The notes under the pieces: model-generated
What the model saw: only the letters and a program-made list of their open reading frames with translations
The model's database searches: none
What the model was told of the DNA's origin: nothing
Origin: JAJYKN01 sp035516155
Lineage (GTDB): Bacteria; Nitrospirota; UBA9217
Direction: 5' to 3'
Assembly: GCA_035516155.1 (NCBI GenBank)
Contig: DATJAP010000024.1
Location: 62,001 to 126,000 of the forward strand
DNA: 64,000 nucleotides
Position numbers and translations under genes: made by a program
Shown here: piece after piece, positions 1 to 8,402 of the stretch
How the letters are laid out: each line of letters begins with the position of its first letter
How positions within the stretch are numbered: the stretch's first letter is position 1

Positions 1-2
1 AT

Positions 3-311
3 ACCGGAGTGGACCTTGCCGCTGAAGAAGGCGATCCGGTCCGTGCGCCGAACGACGGAGTCGTTGTACTGGCGGAGGACCTGTTTTATTCCGGCAACAG
101 CCTGATACTCGATCACGGCCAGGGAATATACACCATGTTCTTTCACCTTTCAAAAATGAACGTTCGATACGGACAGGCGGTTAGGAAAGGCGATATCATT
201 GGCCTCGTCGGCGCGACCGGGAGGGTTACAGGTGCCTGTCTGCACTGGGGTGCGCGGGTCCAAGGCGCACGAGTAGATCCGCTGGAATTGATCCGATTGA
301 AACTCGAATAA
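3..311 (+). CDS. M23/LytM-type peptidase, C-terminal part (gene cut by window edge)
   Basis: The reading frame is open from base 3, so the N-terminus lies outside the window. The visible ~102 residues are the end of a LytM/M23 metallopeptidase domain. A GVDLAA segment carries the Asp metal ligand, the conserved PVRAPNDGVV strand follows, then HLS and a CLHWG segment in the place of the usual HLH motif. Family members cut peptidoglycan cross-links or act as degenerate activators of amidases in the periplasm. The first His ligand would lie upstream, so activity cannot be judged here. thiD follows 61 bases downstream on the same strand. Confidence 0.85.
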   Translation, partial: TGVDLAAEEGDPVRAPNDGVVVLAEDLFYSGNSLILDHGQGIYTMFFHLSKMNVRYGQAVRKGDIIGLVGATGRVTGACLHWGARVQGARVDPLELIRLKLE

Positions 312-372
312 ACAATCGGGAGAAATACGCACTGCTTACGATCTACTGATTTTTCTCCTCCTGAATGCTCAC

Positions 373-1140
373 ATGAAAAAACTCCTCTCCATAGCCGGTT
401 CCGATCCTTCCTCGGGTGCCGGGATCCAGGTTGATTTAAAAACCTTTCAGGCCCTCGGCGTCTTCGGGATGGCCATCCCTGCAGCACTCACAGTCCAGAA
501 CAGCGAGGGGGTCTTCCGCGTTGAACCGCTCCCAGGTCGATTGCTTTCAAGTCAACTCGATGCATTGCTTTCGGACATCAAGCCCGATGCCATTAAAACA
601 GGGATGCTTCTGACAAGACAGAACGTGGATGCCGTGGCAAAGACCGTCAAAAAGTTCAGGGTCCGGAATCTGGTCATCGATCCCGTGCTTCGTTCGAGTT
701 CCGGCAAAATGCTGATGCAGCTCGATGCAATTGAGGCGCTCAGGAAAAAACTCATTCCCCTGGCTCGGGTAGTAACACCCAATGTTCCTGAGGCAGAAGC
801 TCTTTCAGGAATGTCGATCAGATCGGATCAGGATATGGATTTCGCAGCCGGCAAAATCCTTGACAGTGGGCCGTCGTATGTGTTGATAAAGGGGGGGCAC
901 AGGCGAGGCCCCGCGACTGACACCCTCTATGGCGGCAAAACGGTGCTCACCTTTTCCACATCGCGGCGGAAAGGCGAGTTTCACGGCACCGGCTGCGTAC
1001 TTTCATCGGCCCTGGCGGTGTTTATAGCAGTGGGATTCCCTGTGGAAAAGGCTGTGGAAAAAGCAAAACTGTTTGTGGATAAGCTGTTGAGGACCGCGAA
1101 ACCGGTTGGAGAGAGCCGGGCGAGGTACTTTCATTTTTAA
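373..1140 (+). CDS. thiD: Hydroxymethylpyrimidine/phosphomethylpyrimidine kinase
   Basis: 255 residues, the normal size for ThiD. It phosphorylates HMP and HMP-P to HMP-PP for thiamine synthesis in the cytoplasm. The N-terminal IAGSDPSSGAGIQVDLKTF motif is the ribokinase-fold substrate loop. The TPNVPEAEAL motif and the C-terminal GTGC anion hole (FHGTGCVLSSA, near residue 210) are both present. No other thiamine gene and no TPP-riboswitch-like element is visible upstream, so this looks like a stand-alone or salvage copy. The ATG was chosen because it matches the family N-terminus exactly. Confidence 0.95.
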   Translation: MKKLLSIAGSDPSSGAGIQVDLKTFQALGVFGMAIPAALTVQNSEGVFRVEPLPGRLLSSQLDALLSDIKPDAIKTGMLLTRQNVDAVAKTVKKFRVRNLVIDPVLRSSSGKMLMQLDAIEALRKKLIPLARVVTPNVPEAEALSGMSIRSDQDMDFAAGKILDSGPSYVLIKGGHRRGPATDTLYGGKTVLTFSTSRRKGEFHGTGCVLSSALAVFIAVGFPVEKAVEKAKLFVDKLLRTAKPVGESRARYFHF

Positions 1141-1251
1141 CGGTTCGGGATGAGTTGTTGGACCGAGCGGGCTGGAGTATAGACTACACTAGCGTACCTC
1201 GAAATCGATCCAAGAACACTTGTGCAATTGCATTTTTTCATGGGAGGCTGC

Positions 1252-1959
1252 ATGCGTATTGACAAAAGGAAAGCAGATGAACTCCGTAGGGTAAAGATAA
1301 CTAGGAACTACATCAAGGCGGCGGAAGGCTCGGTGCTGATCGAGATGGGCGACACCAAGGTTATCTGTACGGCCACGGTCGAGAACGCCGTCCCTCCCTT
1401 TCTCAAGGGGAAGGGCACGGGTTGGGTGACGGCGGAATATGCCATGCTGCCGCGTTCTTCGTCCCAGCGGATTCAGCGCGAGCGCAGCAAGGTCGGCGGC
1501 CGGACGCATGAAATACAGCGCCTGATTGGCCGCGCTTTGCGGTCGGTCGTGGCCATGCATGCTCTTGGGGAGCGGACTGTGCTGATCGACTGTGACGTGA
1601 TCCAGGCAGACGGGGGGACGCGCACTGCGTCGATCACGGGAGCCTATGTAGCGCTTGTGGATGCGCTTCGCTTTGTGAAAAGGCAGAAGCTGATTGAGGA
1701 GATGCCCGTGAAAGACCATCTGGCTGCCGTGAGCGTGGGAATCGTCGACGGCAAGCCGCTGCTCGATCTTTGTTACACTGAGGATTCTTCGGCCGAGGTG
1801 GACATGAATCTGGTCATGACCGGTAGCGGAAAGATCGTCGAGGTGCAGGGCACGGCTGAAGGCGAGCCGTTCACAAAATCGGAATTTGCCAAACTGCTCT
1901 CCCTCGGAGAGAAGGGGATCAACGCGCTGATCAGGAAACAGAAGGAAGTTCTTAAATGA
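1252..1959 (+). CDS. rph: Ribonuclease PH
   Basis: 235 residues from the ATG at 1252, which sits behind GGGAGG (about 1241-1247). An upstream ATG at 1222 would add ten residues foreign to the family. RNase PH is a phosphate-dependent 3'-5' exonuclease that trims tRNA 3' ends. The N-terminal MRIDKRKADELR, the central TAEYAMLPRSS, the DCDVIQADGGTRTASITGA core with its phosphate-binding site, and a C-terminal TAEGEPF segment all match the family. In many bacteria rph is followed by an RdgB/HAM1 gene. Here it is followed by a 400-base gap with decayed material. Confidence 0.95.
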   Translation: MRIDKRKADELRRVKITRNYIKAAEGSVLIEMGDTKVICTATVENAVPPFLKGKGTGWVTAEYAMLPRSSSQRIQRERSKVGGRTHEIQRLIGRALRSVVAMHALGERTVLIDCDVIQADGGTRTASITGAYVALVDALRFVKRQKLIEEMPVKDHLAAVSVGIVDGKPLLDLCYTEDSSAEVDMNLVMTGSGKIVEVQGTAEGEPFTKSEFAKLLSLGEKGINALIRKQKEVLK

Positions 1960-2359
1960 CTTCTTTCCCGACGTTACTTTTTATCGTCTTGTAGGACGAG
2001 AGGGATGACACGACTCAGTTGTTCGCCATGGTCTTTGCGTCCCGTTTCCGTGGCAGACCGTCCTGTTCGGCATATTCGCAGCAATGACTGCCAACCATCT
2101 TCTTGCGGTCTTTGCCGAAACGTATCTCTCGAATGTACTTCCGCTTATCCATGACAATATCGCGCGCTCTTCCATTCATCTTCTTCGGCCTCTGGACACA
2201 GAAAACCCGTCCCTGGTTCAGCTCATCAGATAAAACATAAGTTCTGTTTTTTCTTGACAAAACTGCACTCTCAGCTTTAATATTAAACAGCTGTTTTAAA
2301 ATAAAAGAGTATTACTGTATACGCAAGGTTTCGATTTCCTTATATTATTCGGATTTGCG
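1960..2359. other. Intergenic stretch without a recognised gene
   Basis: About 400 bases between rph and the rhodanese remnant. One short minus-strand reading frame with plausible composition lies here and is listed separately. The right part (2250-2345) is AT-rich. Just before the rhodanese frame, codons upstream of the GTG at 2360 would extend a hydrophobic segment without any ATG, as if the true signal peptide start has been lost. Confidence 0.6.
2015..2179 (-). CDS. Possible small basic hypothetical protein
   Basis: A 54-residue frame starting MNGRARDIVMDKRK and ending KTMANN. It is rich in Lys and Arg, with a central HCCEYAEQDG segment. A weak GAAGAAG stretch precedes the ATG. The composition looks like a real short protein rather than a shadow, since no gene lies on the opposite strand, but I do not recognise the family. 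It could equally be a remnant. Confidence 0.3.
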   Translation of the reverse strand: MNGRARDIVMDKRKYIREIRFGKDRKKMVGSHCCEYAEQDGLPRKRDAKTMANN

Positions 2360-2720
2360 GTGTTCACAGCAACTGCGGCAATGACCCAGTACGCGGATAT
2401 CGATTCAGGCCAATTAAAATCATGTACGGGGAAGAAAAAGGCCGTGCTTGTCGGCTCGAGAACATATGTGGAGTATCTTCAGGCTCACATCCCCGGGGCC
2501 ATAAGCATTCCCACGGATAAAATGAAGATGAATCAGGCAAAGCTGCCCAAGGATAAATCAACACCGGTCATCTGTTAATGCAAGGAACTTGGCTGCACAT
2601 TGAGCCGCATGGACGCGCGGATGCGGTCGTTGAAATGGATTATCCCTATCTCTTGATTTATCAAGCGGGCATGCCTGACTGGTTATTGCAGGCAATCCGG
2701 TGCAAAAGGGCGATAGTCCG
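2360..2720 (+). pseudogene. Rhodanese-like sulfurtransferase, decayed
   Basis: The first frame reads a short hydrophobic leader, then a rhodanese N-half with VLVGSRTYVEYLQAHIPGAI, up to STPVIC followed by an in-frame TAA at 2576. Past the stop the same frame continues CKELGCTLSRMDARM, which is the expected active-site and following region. The end, DYPYLLIYQAGMPDWL, is in another frame after about 2640. At least two lesions (a stop probably derived from a Tyr codon, and one frameshift) therefore break a secreted single-domain rhodanese. Rhodaneses move sulfane sulfur through a Cys in this loop. The IclR gene follows directly. Confidence 0.75.
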
Positions 2721-2765
2721 GGCAAACTCAAGTAGTAATCACTCGATTGGCGGGGGAGCAGAGGA

Positions 2766-3563
2766 ATGAAAAGAGAAAAAACAAATTACACGATTCAGTC
2801 CGTTTCGCATGCCTTCGATGTTCTGGAGTCTTTTACCCGGACAGAGGATGAACTCGGTGTAACAGAGCTCTCAAAGCGGCTGGGCCTTCACAAGAACAAT
2901 GTGTTCCGTCTCCTGGCCACGCTCGAACACCGGGGCTACATCGAACAGAATAAGGCAACGGAGAACTACCGCCTCGGCCCAAAGACGCTCCAGCTCGGAT
3001 CGATTTTCATTGAGCAGCGCGAATGCCGCCGCCAGGCCCGTCCCATTCTCGAAAACCTCGCGTCCGCATCTGGCGAGACGACTGTTGTCGCCGTACTTCG
3101 GGGGAACAAGGTCATCTACATGGACAGTGTGGAAACGGACCGCACTGTCCGCGCTGTATCGCGCATCGGCGCGATTTACCCAGCCCATTGCACGGCCGTA
3201 GGAAAGGCTCAGCTCGCGCATTTATCACTGGCCGATATTGAGGGGTTATATCCCGAGCAAACGCTCACGACGCTTACTGATAAGAGCATCAAGACCCTGG
3301 GCGGCCTCGCAGCGGAGCTGAAAAAAATCGCTGAAAAAGGATATGCCGTCGAAAACGAGGAGGCCGAGGCCGATGTGCGGGGGATAGCCGTTGCTGTCAG
3401 GGATTTTTCGAAAAAAGCTGTCGCCGCCATAGGTATTGTGGCTCCGGCCAGCAGGTTGACCGATGAACGGATGGACAAAGACGGCATCTACAACCTGATT
3501 CGCGAGTCCGGACGGGAGCTCTCGATGCATCTTGGTTACATCTCGCAGCCGACAAAAAAATAA
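2766..3563 (+). CDS. IclR-family transcriptional regulator
   Basis: 265 residues, a typical IclR length. Residues 8-70 form the winged helix-turn-helix (TELSKRLGLHKNNVFRLLAT then EHRGYIEQ). The remainder is the IclR effector-binding domain, with PAHCTAVGKAQLAHL and the AVENEEAEADVRGIAVAV motif that carries the zinc/effector Cys/Asp positions in relatives. A GGGGGAGCAGAGGA ribosome site precedes the ATG. IclR proteins usually control adjacent catabolic operons. Here the neighbours are a dead rhodanese and larE, so the target is not evident. Confidence 0.9.
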   Translation: MKREKTNYTIQSVSHAFDVLESFTRTEDELGVTELSKRLGLHKNNVFRLLATLEHRGYIEQNKATENYRLGPKTLQLGSIFIEQRECRRQARPILENLASASGETTVVAVLRGNKVIYMDSVETDRTVRAVSRIGAIYPAHCTAVGKAQLAHLSLADIEGLYPEQTLTTLTDKSIKTLGGLAAELKKIAEKGYAVENEEAEADVRGIAVAVRDFSKKAVAAIGIVAPASRLTDERMDKDGIYNLIRESGRELSMHLGYISQPTKK

Positions 3564-3653
3564 TGTCCTTTTCTTTTCCCCGGAAGCGGGATAAGGAGCT
3601 GAGGATGCAGTAGTTTATTGACGCGAAGTTCCCCCTGTGTTATTATCGCTAAG

Positions 3654-4481
3654 ATGGTGATTGAACGAAAATGGGCTCACCTCAAGGCTCTGCTCCATGA
3701 CATGCAGTCTGCGGTGCTCGCTTATTCCGGCGGTGTGGACAGCTCGCTTCTGCTCAGGGCAGCAAGCGAAGTCATGGGCAGCCATCTGATCGCGGTTACC
3801 GCCGTTTCCGCAACCTATCCTGCCGGTGAACTGTCTGCCGCAGAGGAGTTCGCCCGTTCACAGGGTGTGATGCACCGGGTTCTCCACACCGAGGAACTGG
3901 ACTCCGAATCCTTTGTCCGCAATAATCGGGACCGGTGTTACCACTGCAAAAAGGAACTCTTCGAAAAACTCAGGCAGATGGCCGAGTCGGAAGATATTTC
4001 CGCAGTTATCGAGGGGTCGAACACGGACGATCTGAGGGATTATCGCCCCGGCAGGAAAGCCGCGCAGGAATTCTCCGTCCGCAGTCCGCTCGTGGAGGCG
4101 GGAATCTCTAAAGCTGAAGTCCGTGAACTGGCCCGCACCCTGAACCTGGCCGTGTGGGACAAACCGTCCCTAGCCTGCCTCTCTTCCCGTATTCCCTACG
4201 GAACGAGGATCACCCCTGAGATCCTTGAGAAAATCCAGTCCGCCGAGGATCAGATGCGCGTCTTCGGATTTCGGCAGGTGCGCGTACGGCATCACGGCAA
4301 AATAGCCAGAATTGAGCTCTCCTTTGCCGATTTCGGCCTGTTGCTGAAGGACGAGATGGCCGCATGGGTTACCGCAGCTCTCAAAAAACTGGGATATACC
4401 TATGTCTGTCTGGATCTCGAGGGATACCGGACAGGAAGTATGAATGAAGGAATGAATAAGGAAGTAGAGAGTAGGCCGTAA
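3654..4481 (+). CDS. larE: ATP-dependent sacrificial sulfur transferase LarE-like
   Basis: 275 residues from the ATG at 3654. A longer reading from 3618 adds residues that do not fit the family. The PP-loop SGGVDSSLLL lies near residues 25-35. A CYHCKKELF motif lies near residue 100, followed by EGSNTDDLRDYRPGRKA and the SLACLSSRIPYG segment. LarE adenylates and thiolates the pyridinium dinucleotide that becomes the nickel-pincer cofactor of lactate racemase. No larA, larB or larC is seen in the window, so its acceptor is unknown. The ribosome site is weak. Confidence 0.85.
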   Translation: MVIERKWAHLKALLHDMQSAVLAYSGGVDSSLLLRAASEVMGSHLIAVTAVSATYPAGELSAAEEFARSQGVMHRVLHTEELDSESFVRNNRDRCYHCKKELFEKLRQMAESEDISAVIEGSNTDDLRDYRPGRKAAQEFSVRSPLVEAGISKAEVRELARTLNLAVWDKPSLACLSSRIPYGTRITPEILEKIQSAEDQMRVFGFRQVRVRHHGKIARIELSFADFGLLLKDEMAAWVTAALKKLGYTYVCLDLEGYRTGSMNEGMNKEVESRP

Positions 4482-4607
4482 ACGGCAGGGAGTGGCTGGT
4501 CTTTGAGAGGACGCCATATACTCTCGACAAGGAAACGGGGGACAGCATTGGAAAACGGTGTTCCCCTCAAAATTCTGGGATCTCTACTGCTTCTTTAAGG
4601 GGGACAA

Positions 4608-5885
4608 ATGAAGGTACTGGTAGTCGGCAGCGGCGGCAGGGAGCATGCGCTTGTCTGGAAAATATCGCAGAGCCCGAAGGTCTCGGCTATTTATGCCGCT
4701 CCAGGCAATGCGGGTATAGGGCAGCTTGCAGACTGTGCGTCCATCAAGGCTGATGACATCCCGGGACTGCTTGCCTTTGCAAAGTCAAAAGCCGTCGATT
4801 TGACCATCGTTGGTCCAGAAGGGCCGCTCTCTATGGGCATCGTGGATGAATTCGAAAAGGCAGGCCTGCGCGCCTTCGGCCCAAGCGGGAAAGCGGCTGA
4901 AATCGAGGCGAGCAAACGCTTTTCCAAGGACCTGATGAAGAAATACAACATCCCCACGGCTGAATACGGCGTCTTTACCAACAAGGCCGCTGCGGAGGCC
5001 TATGTCTGTGAGAAGGGCGCTCCGCTTGTGGTGACGGCGGACGGCTTGGCCGCCGGCAAGGGAGTGGTCGTCGCCGAAACGACTGAGGAGGCGCTTAGGG
5101 CCCTGGACCTGATCATGGATAACAAGGCCTTCGGCGCAGCCGGAGACCGCGTGGTGATTGAAGAATGTCTCAGGGGGGAAGAAGCCTCGTTCATGGCCTT
5201 CTCCGACGGCAGGACTGTGGTGCCGATGGCGTCTTCGCAGGATCACAAGCGAGTGTTCGATGCGGACAAGGGGCCGAATACGGGAGGCATGGGCGCTTAT
5301 TCGCCTGCGCCGGTCGTTACAAAAAAGCTGGAGCGGAAGGTCATGGATGCGATCATGATCCCCACAGTGAGGGCCATGGAAAAAGAAGGGCGACTGTTCA
5401 AGGGCGTGCTCTACGCAGGGCTCATGATAAGCGACGGAGAGGCTAGGGTGCTTGAGTTCAACGCACGGTTCGGCGATCCCGAGACGCAGCCAATCATGGC
5501 TCGCCTGGATACAGACCTCATCGAGATCATTGAAGCAATCCTCAACGGATCCCTGGCGAAGATCGACATTAAATGGAAGCCCGACTCCGCGGTCTGCGTG
5601 GTGATGGCCTCGGGTGGCTATCCCGGGAACTATGAGAAGGGCAAGGTCATATCCGGCCTCGAGAACGCCGCAAAACAAAAGGGCGTCGTGGTCTTTCACG
5701 CCGGCACTGCGCTGAAAAACGGGGCCATCGTGTCAGACGGCGGCCGCGTGCTCGGCGTAACGGGCCTCGGCCCTGTTGTTGCGGCGGCCATCGATAACGC
5801 CTACGCAGGTGTCCGGGAAATTTCCTTTGAAGGCATGCACTACCGTAGGGACATCGGCGCGCGAGCGCTCGAGACGGGGAGCTGA
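4608..5885 (+). CDS. purD: Phosphoribosylamine-glycine ligase
   Basis: 425 residues, full length. It catalyses the ATP-dependent joining of glycine to phosphoribosylamine, step two of purine synthesis. The N-terminal VLVVGSGGREHALVWK, the ATP-grasp domain with KADGLAAGKGV-like sequence (TADGLAAGKGVVVAE), SSQDHKRVFDADKGPNTGGM, and the magnesium-binding LEFNARFGDPETQ are all present. AAGGGGGAC precedes the ATG. purE lies about 1 kb downstream with a Nif3-family gene between them. Confidence 0.97.
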   Translation: MKVLVVGSGGREHALVWKISQSPKVSAIYAAPGNAGIGQLADCASIKADDIPGLLAFAKSKAVDLTIVGPEGPLSMGIVDEFEKAGLRAFGPSGKAAEIEASKRFSKDLMKKYNIPTAEYGVFTNKAAAEAYVCEKGAPLVVTADGLAAGKGVVVAETTEEALRALDLIMDNKAFGAAGDRVVIEECLRGEEASFMAFSDGRTVVPMASSQDHKRVFDADKGPNTGGMGAYSPAPVVTKKLERKVMDAIMIPTVRAMEKEGRLFKGVLYAGLMISDGEARVLEFNARFGDPETQPIMARLDTDLIEIIEAILNGSLAKIDIKWKPDSAVCVVMASGGYPGNYEKGKVISGLENAAKQKGVVVFHAGTALKNGAIVSDGGRVLGVTGLGPVVAAAIDNAYAGVREISFEGMHYRRDIGARALETGS

Positions 5886-6113
5886 CAAGGTCATGACATG
5901 AATAAGCAACCGTGCAGCAAAGAATGCAAAGATGACCTTGACGTTTAGATTCAAAAGCATATTAATACAAACTGCAGAAGATTCAACGCGAAGGCGCAAA
6001 GGAAACCGTTCATGCTGAGCTTCAACCCGGTAGCATTTTGAGTTAGCCCCTGGCCTTCTTAGTTCGATGTCTTATGCCCGGAATATGAGGCTGACTGGAT
6101 CATGGGATCATCC

Positions 6114-6878
6114 ATGCCGAAAGCAACGATAAAAAACATCGCCGGTTTTCTGAACAAAACGCTGAGGGTCGGAAAAATCAAAGATGCCTCGAAGAACGGC
6201 CTGCAAGTGCGGTCCCCTAAAAATGGCGAAATCGGCGCGGTCGGTTTTGCGGTGGATGCATGCATTGCCACCTTTGAAAAGGCGCGGAAACTCGGCGTCG
6301 ATCTCCTCGTTGTTCACCACGGAATCAAGTGGGTTCCGCAGAAGGACCGGGAGCTGGCGGCGCTGAGAGAAGCCTGTTTGAAAGAAAACAACATGGCCCT
6401 CTACGCTGCCCATCTTCCCCTCGATTTGCATGAGGAATACGGGAACAATATGCAGCTTGCCCGGCTTCTGGGTCTCGGTCGTCTGAACAAGTTCGGCAGA
6501 TACCACGGCATCAAAATCGGCTATGCCGGGACGTTCGGATCAGCGGTGAAACTCGCCGACGTTGCGGCGCAGATCGGGAAACAGTTGCGATCGACGTGCC
6601 TCGTTTTCCCTTTCGGGAAAGAGAGGATAAGATCAATCGGCATTGTCTCGGGTGGAGGCGGCAGCATACTGCCTGACGCCGTACGGGAAAAGCTCGATTG
6701 TTTTCTGGTCGGCGAGGCCGATTTGGCCTTGTTCAACGCGGCAAAGGACCAGCGGATGAATGTTATTGCTGCGGGCCACTATGCCACGGAGACCGTCGGG
6801 GTAAAAGCCCTGGCGTCTCTGATAAACAAAGTATTCGGTGTAAAAACGGTTTTTATCGAAGATACAAAGGATTTGTAG
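6114..6878 (+). CDS. Nif3-like dinuclear metal center hexameric protein
   Basis: 254 residues from the ATG at 6114; an in-frame ATG at 6102 adds four residues. It belongs to the Nif3/YbgI family (sometimes annotated GTP cyclohydrolase I type 2), which forms a toroid with a di-metal site in each subunit. The metal ligands are visible as VVHHGIKW, the HLPLD segment and the C-terminal AAGHYATETVGVKAL. GIVSGGGGS is the central glycine-rich motif. It sits between purD and purE. The biological role of the family is still debated, and the gene position suggests only a housekeeping context. Confidence 0.88.
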   Translation: MPKATIKNIAGFLNKTLRVGKIKDASKNGLQVRSPKNGEIGAVGFAVDACIATFEKARKLGVDLLVVHHGIKWVPQKDRELAALREACLKENNMALYAAHLPLDLHEEYGNNMQLARLLGLGRLNKFGRYHGIKIGYAGTFGSAVKLADVAAQIGKQLRSTCLVFPFGKERIRSIGIVSGGGGSILPDAVREKLDCFLVGEADLALFNAAKDQRMNVIAAGHYATETVGVKALASLINKVFGVKTVFIEDTKDL

Positions 6879-6924
6879 CGATACCCTGTTTTTATTTCAC
6901 TAACTTTTCAAGAAGGGAGTTCTC

Positions 6925-7548
6925 ATGAGCAAACCAGTTGTTGGAATCCTGATGGGAAGTGATTCCGATCTGCCGGTGATGCAGGAGGCCGCAGCCATGC
7001 TCCAGGAATTCGGGATTGAATACGAGATGACTATCGCCTCGGCCCACCGGACTCCGAAAAAGGTGCTCGAATACGGCCAGACTGCGGACAGGCGCGGTAT
7101 CAAGGTGATCATTACGGGTGCGGGATGGGCGGCTCATTTGGCGGGTGTGGTCGCATCGCAAACCATCCTGCCGGTGATCGGCGTGCCGATCGATTCGTCT
7201 CCTCTCAAGGGGCTCGATGCGCTTCTAGCCACGGTGCAGATGCCAGGCGGGGTTCCGGTGGCCACCATGGCTCTTGGCAAGGCCGGTGCGAAGAACGCCG
7301 GAATCTTTGCGGCTCAAATCATCGCGGCCTCCGACGTGAAAATTGCGAACCGGCTTAAAGTCCAACGGGTCGAGATGGAACGGGAGGTTGAGGAGAAGGC
7401 AAAGCGTCTTGCGGTGATGAGCTCAGGTCCGGCTGTTTCAGAGCCGATTACGGTTGAAGCGGTGATGCCGGCCAAGAAAAAATCGCGGCGCAGGCGGTGG
7501 AAGAAAAAAACAGGCAGCACTCCGCCCGCGCATGGACCTGTGGCGTGA
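6925..7548 (+). CDS. purE: 5-(carboxyamino)imidazole ribonucleotide mutase with basic C-terminal tail
   Basis: The class I PurE core fills residues 1-~160: GILMGSDSDLPVM at the substrate site, SAHRTPKKVLEY with the catalytic His, ITGAGWAAHLAGV, and VPIDSS/LLATVQMPGGVPVAT. It converts N5-CAIR to CAIR. The protein is 207 residues, about 40 more than usual. The extra tail is charged, ends in a run of Lys/Arg (PAKKKSRRRRWKKKTG) and overlaps the start of the next gene. The overlap with the DUF89 gene is a GTGA stop/start, implying coupled translation. Confidence 0.95.
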   Translation: MSKPVVGILMGSDSDLPVMQEAAAMLQEFGIEYEMTIASAHRTPKKVLEYGQTADRRGIKVIITGAGWAAHLAGVVASQTILPVIGVPIDSSPLKGLDALLATVQMPGGVPVATMALGKAGAKNAGIFAAQIIAASDVKIANRLKVQRVEMEREVEEKAKRLAVMSSGPAVSEPITVEAVMPAKKKSRRRRWKKKTGSTPPAHGPVA

Positions 7549-8402
7549 AGACGGAGCTCGCGTGTCTGCCCTGCTTCTTCGGCCAGGTCTCGCGCACGCT
7601 CGCCTACGCGGGCGTGAACGGAGAGCTGAGCCGGAGCATCAGGCGGAGGGCGGAAGCGATCATCGCGGCATCATCGCTCGACGAGGTGCCTGCCCGGACC
7701 ACGACAGTTCTACACCGGATGCTGCGCAAGGAAATGGGTGTCGATCCATACTGCTCCGTCAAGGCAGCCTATAACCGCATCGCACTCGAACGACTGCCGG
7801 CTTTGCGGCGAATGGCGGCCGCAAGCGGCGACCGCCTTGAAGGAAGCGTCCGGGTCGCAATCGCCGGGAATGTGATCGATTTCGGCATCTATGAATCGAT
7901 AGACTTGGACCGCTCGATCGAAGAGTCGTTCCGGCTTCCGCTCGTCTCCGAGTTTTACCGCGCCTTTGCCGAGAGGGTTTCCGCAGCGCGGCGCATTCTC
8001 TATCTCTGCGACAATGCCGGGGAGATCGTATTCGACCGAGTGCTGCTAGAAACCCTTCGTGACATGGGCAAGGAGGTGACCGCCGCGGTCAAGGGCTCGC
8101 CGGTCATTAATGACGCCACGCGCGAGGATGCCCGCGCCGCCGGGCTTCAGGATAGCGCAAAGGTGATCGAAAACGGAAGCGATGGCATTGGAACGCTGCT
8201 GGAGACCTGTTCGGAAGAGTTTCTCGACCGCTATCGCAGCGCGGACCTGGTCATCAGCAAGGGCCAGGCGAATTATGAAACACTGGTTCAGGAAAAGGAT
8301 AAGCGGCTCTTTTTTCTGTTCAAAGTCAAGTGCCCGGTTGTTGCAGCGTTCCTGCAGAAGCCCGATGGCGACATCGTATTGACATGCGGGAACGATGCAT
8401 AA
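7545..8402 (+). CDS. DUF89/ARMT1-family metal-dependent phosphatase-like protein
   Basis: 285 residues from a GTG at 7545 that overlaps the purE stop as GTGA. The family N-terminus TELACLPCFFGQ then follows directly. DUF89 features are the CLPC motif, YLCDNAGEIVFDRVL (DNxGE metal site, about residue 150) and SKGQANYETL. Family members are Mn/Ni-dependent damage-control phosphatases acting on sugar phosphates and similar metabolites. Coupling to purE is suggestive of a purine or PRPP-related clean-up role, but that is inference. The next gene starts inside its last codons. Confidence 0.88.
   Translation: MKTELACLPCFFGQVSRTLAYAGVNGELSRSIRRRAEAIIAASSLDEVPARTTTVLHRMLRKEMGVDPYCSVKAAYNRIALERLPALRRMAAASGDRLEGSVRVAIAGNVIDFGIYESIDLDRSIEESFRLPLVSEFYRAFAERVSAARRILYLCDNAGEIVFDRVLLETLRDMGKEVTAAVKGSPVINDATREDARAAGLQDSAKVIENGSDGIGTLLETCSEEFLDRYRSADLVISKGQANYETLVQEKDKRLFFLFKVKCPVVAAFLQKPDGDIVLTCGNDA

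Noticed and set aside
4785..5699. 304-codon minus-strand frame opposite purD
   Set aside because: It is a His/Arg-rich shadow of the purD codons, with no family resemblance and no ribosome site.
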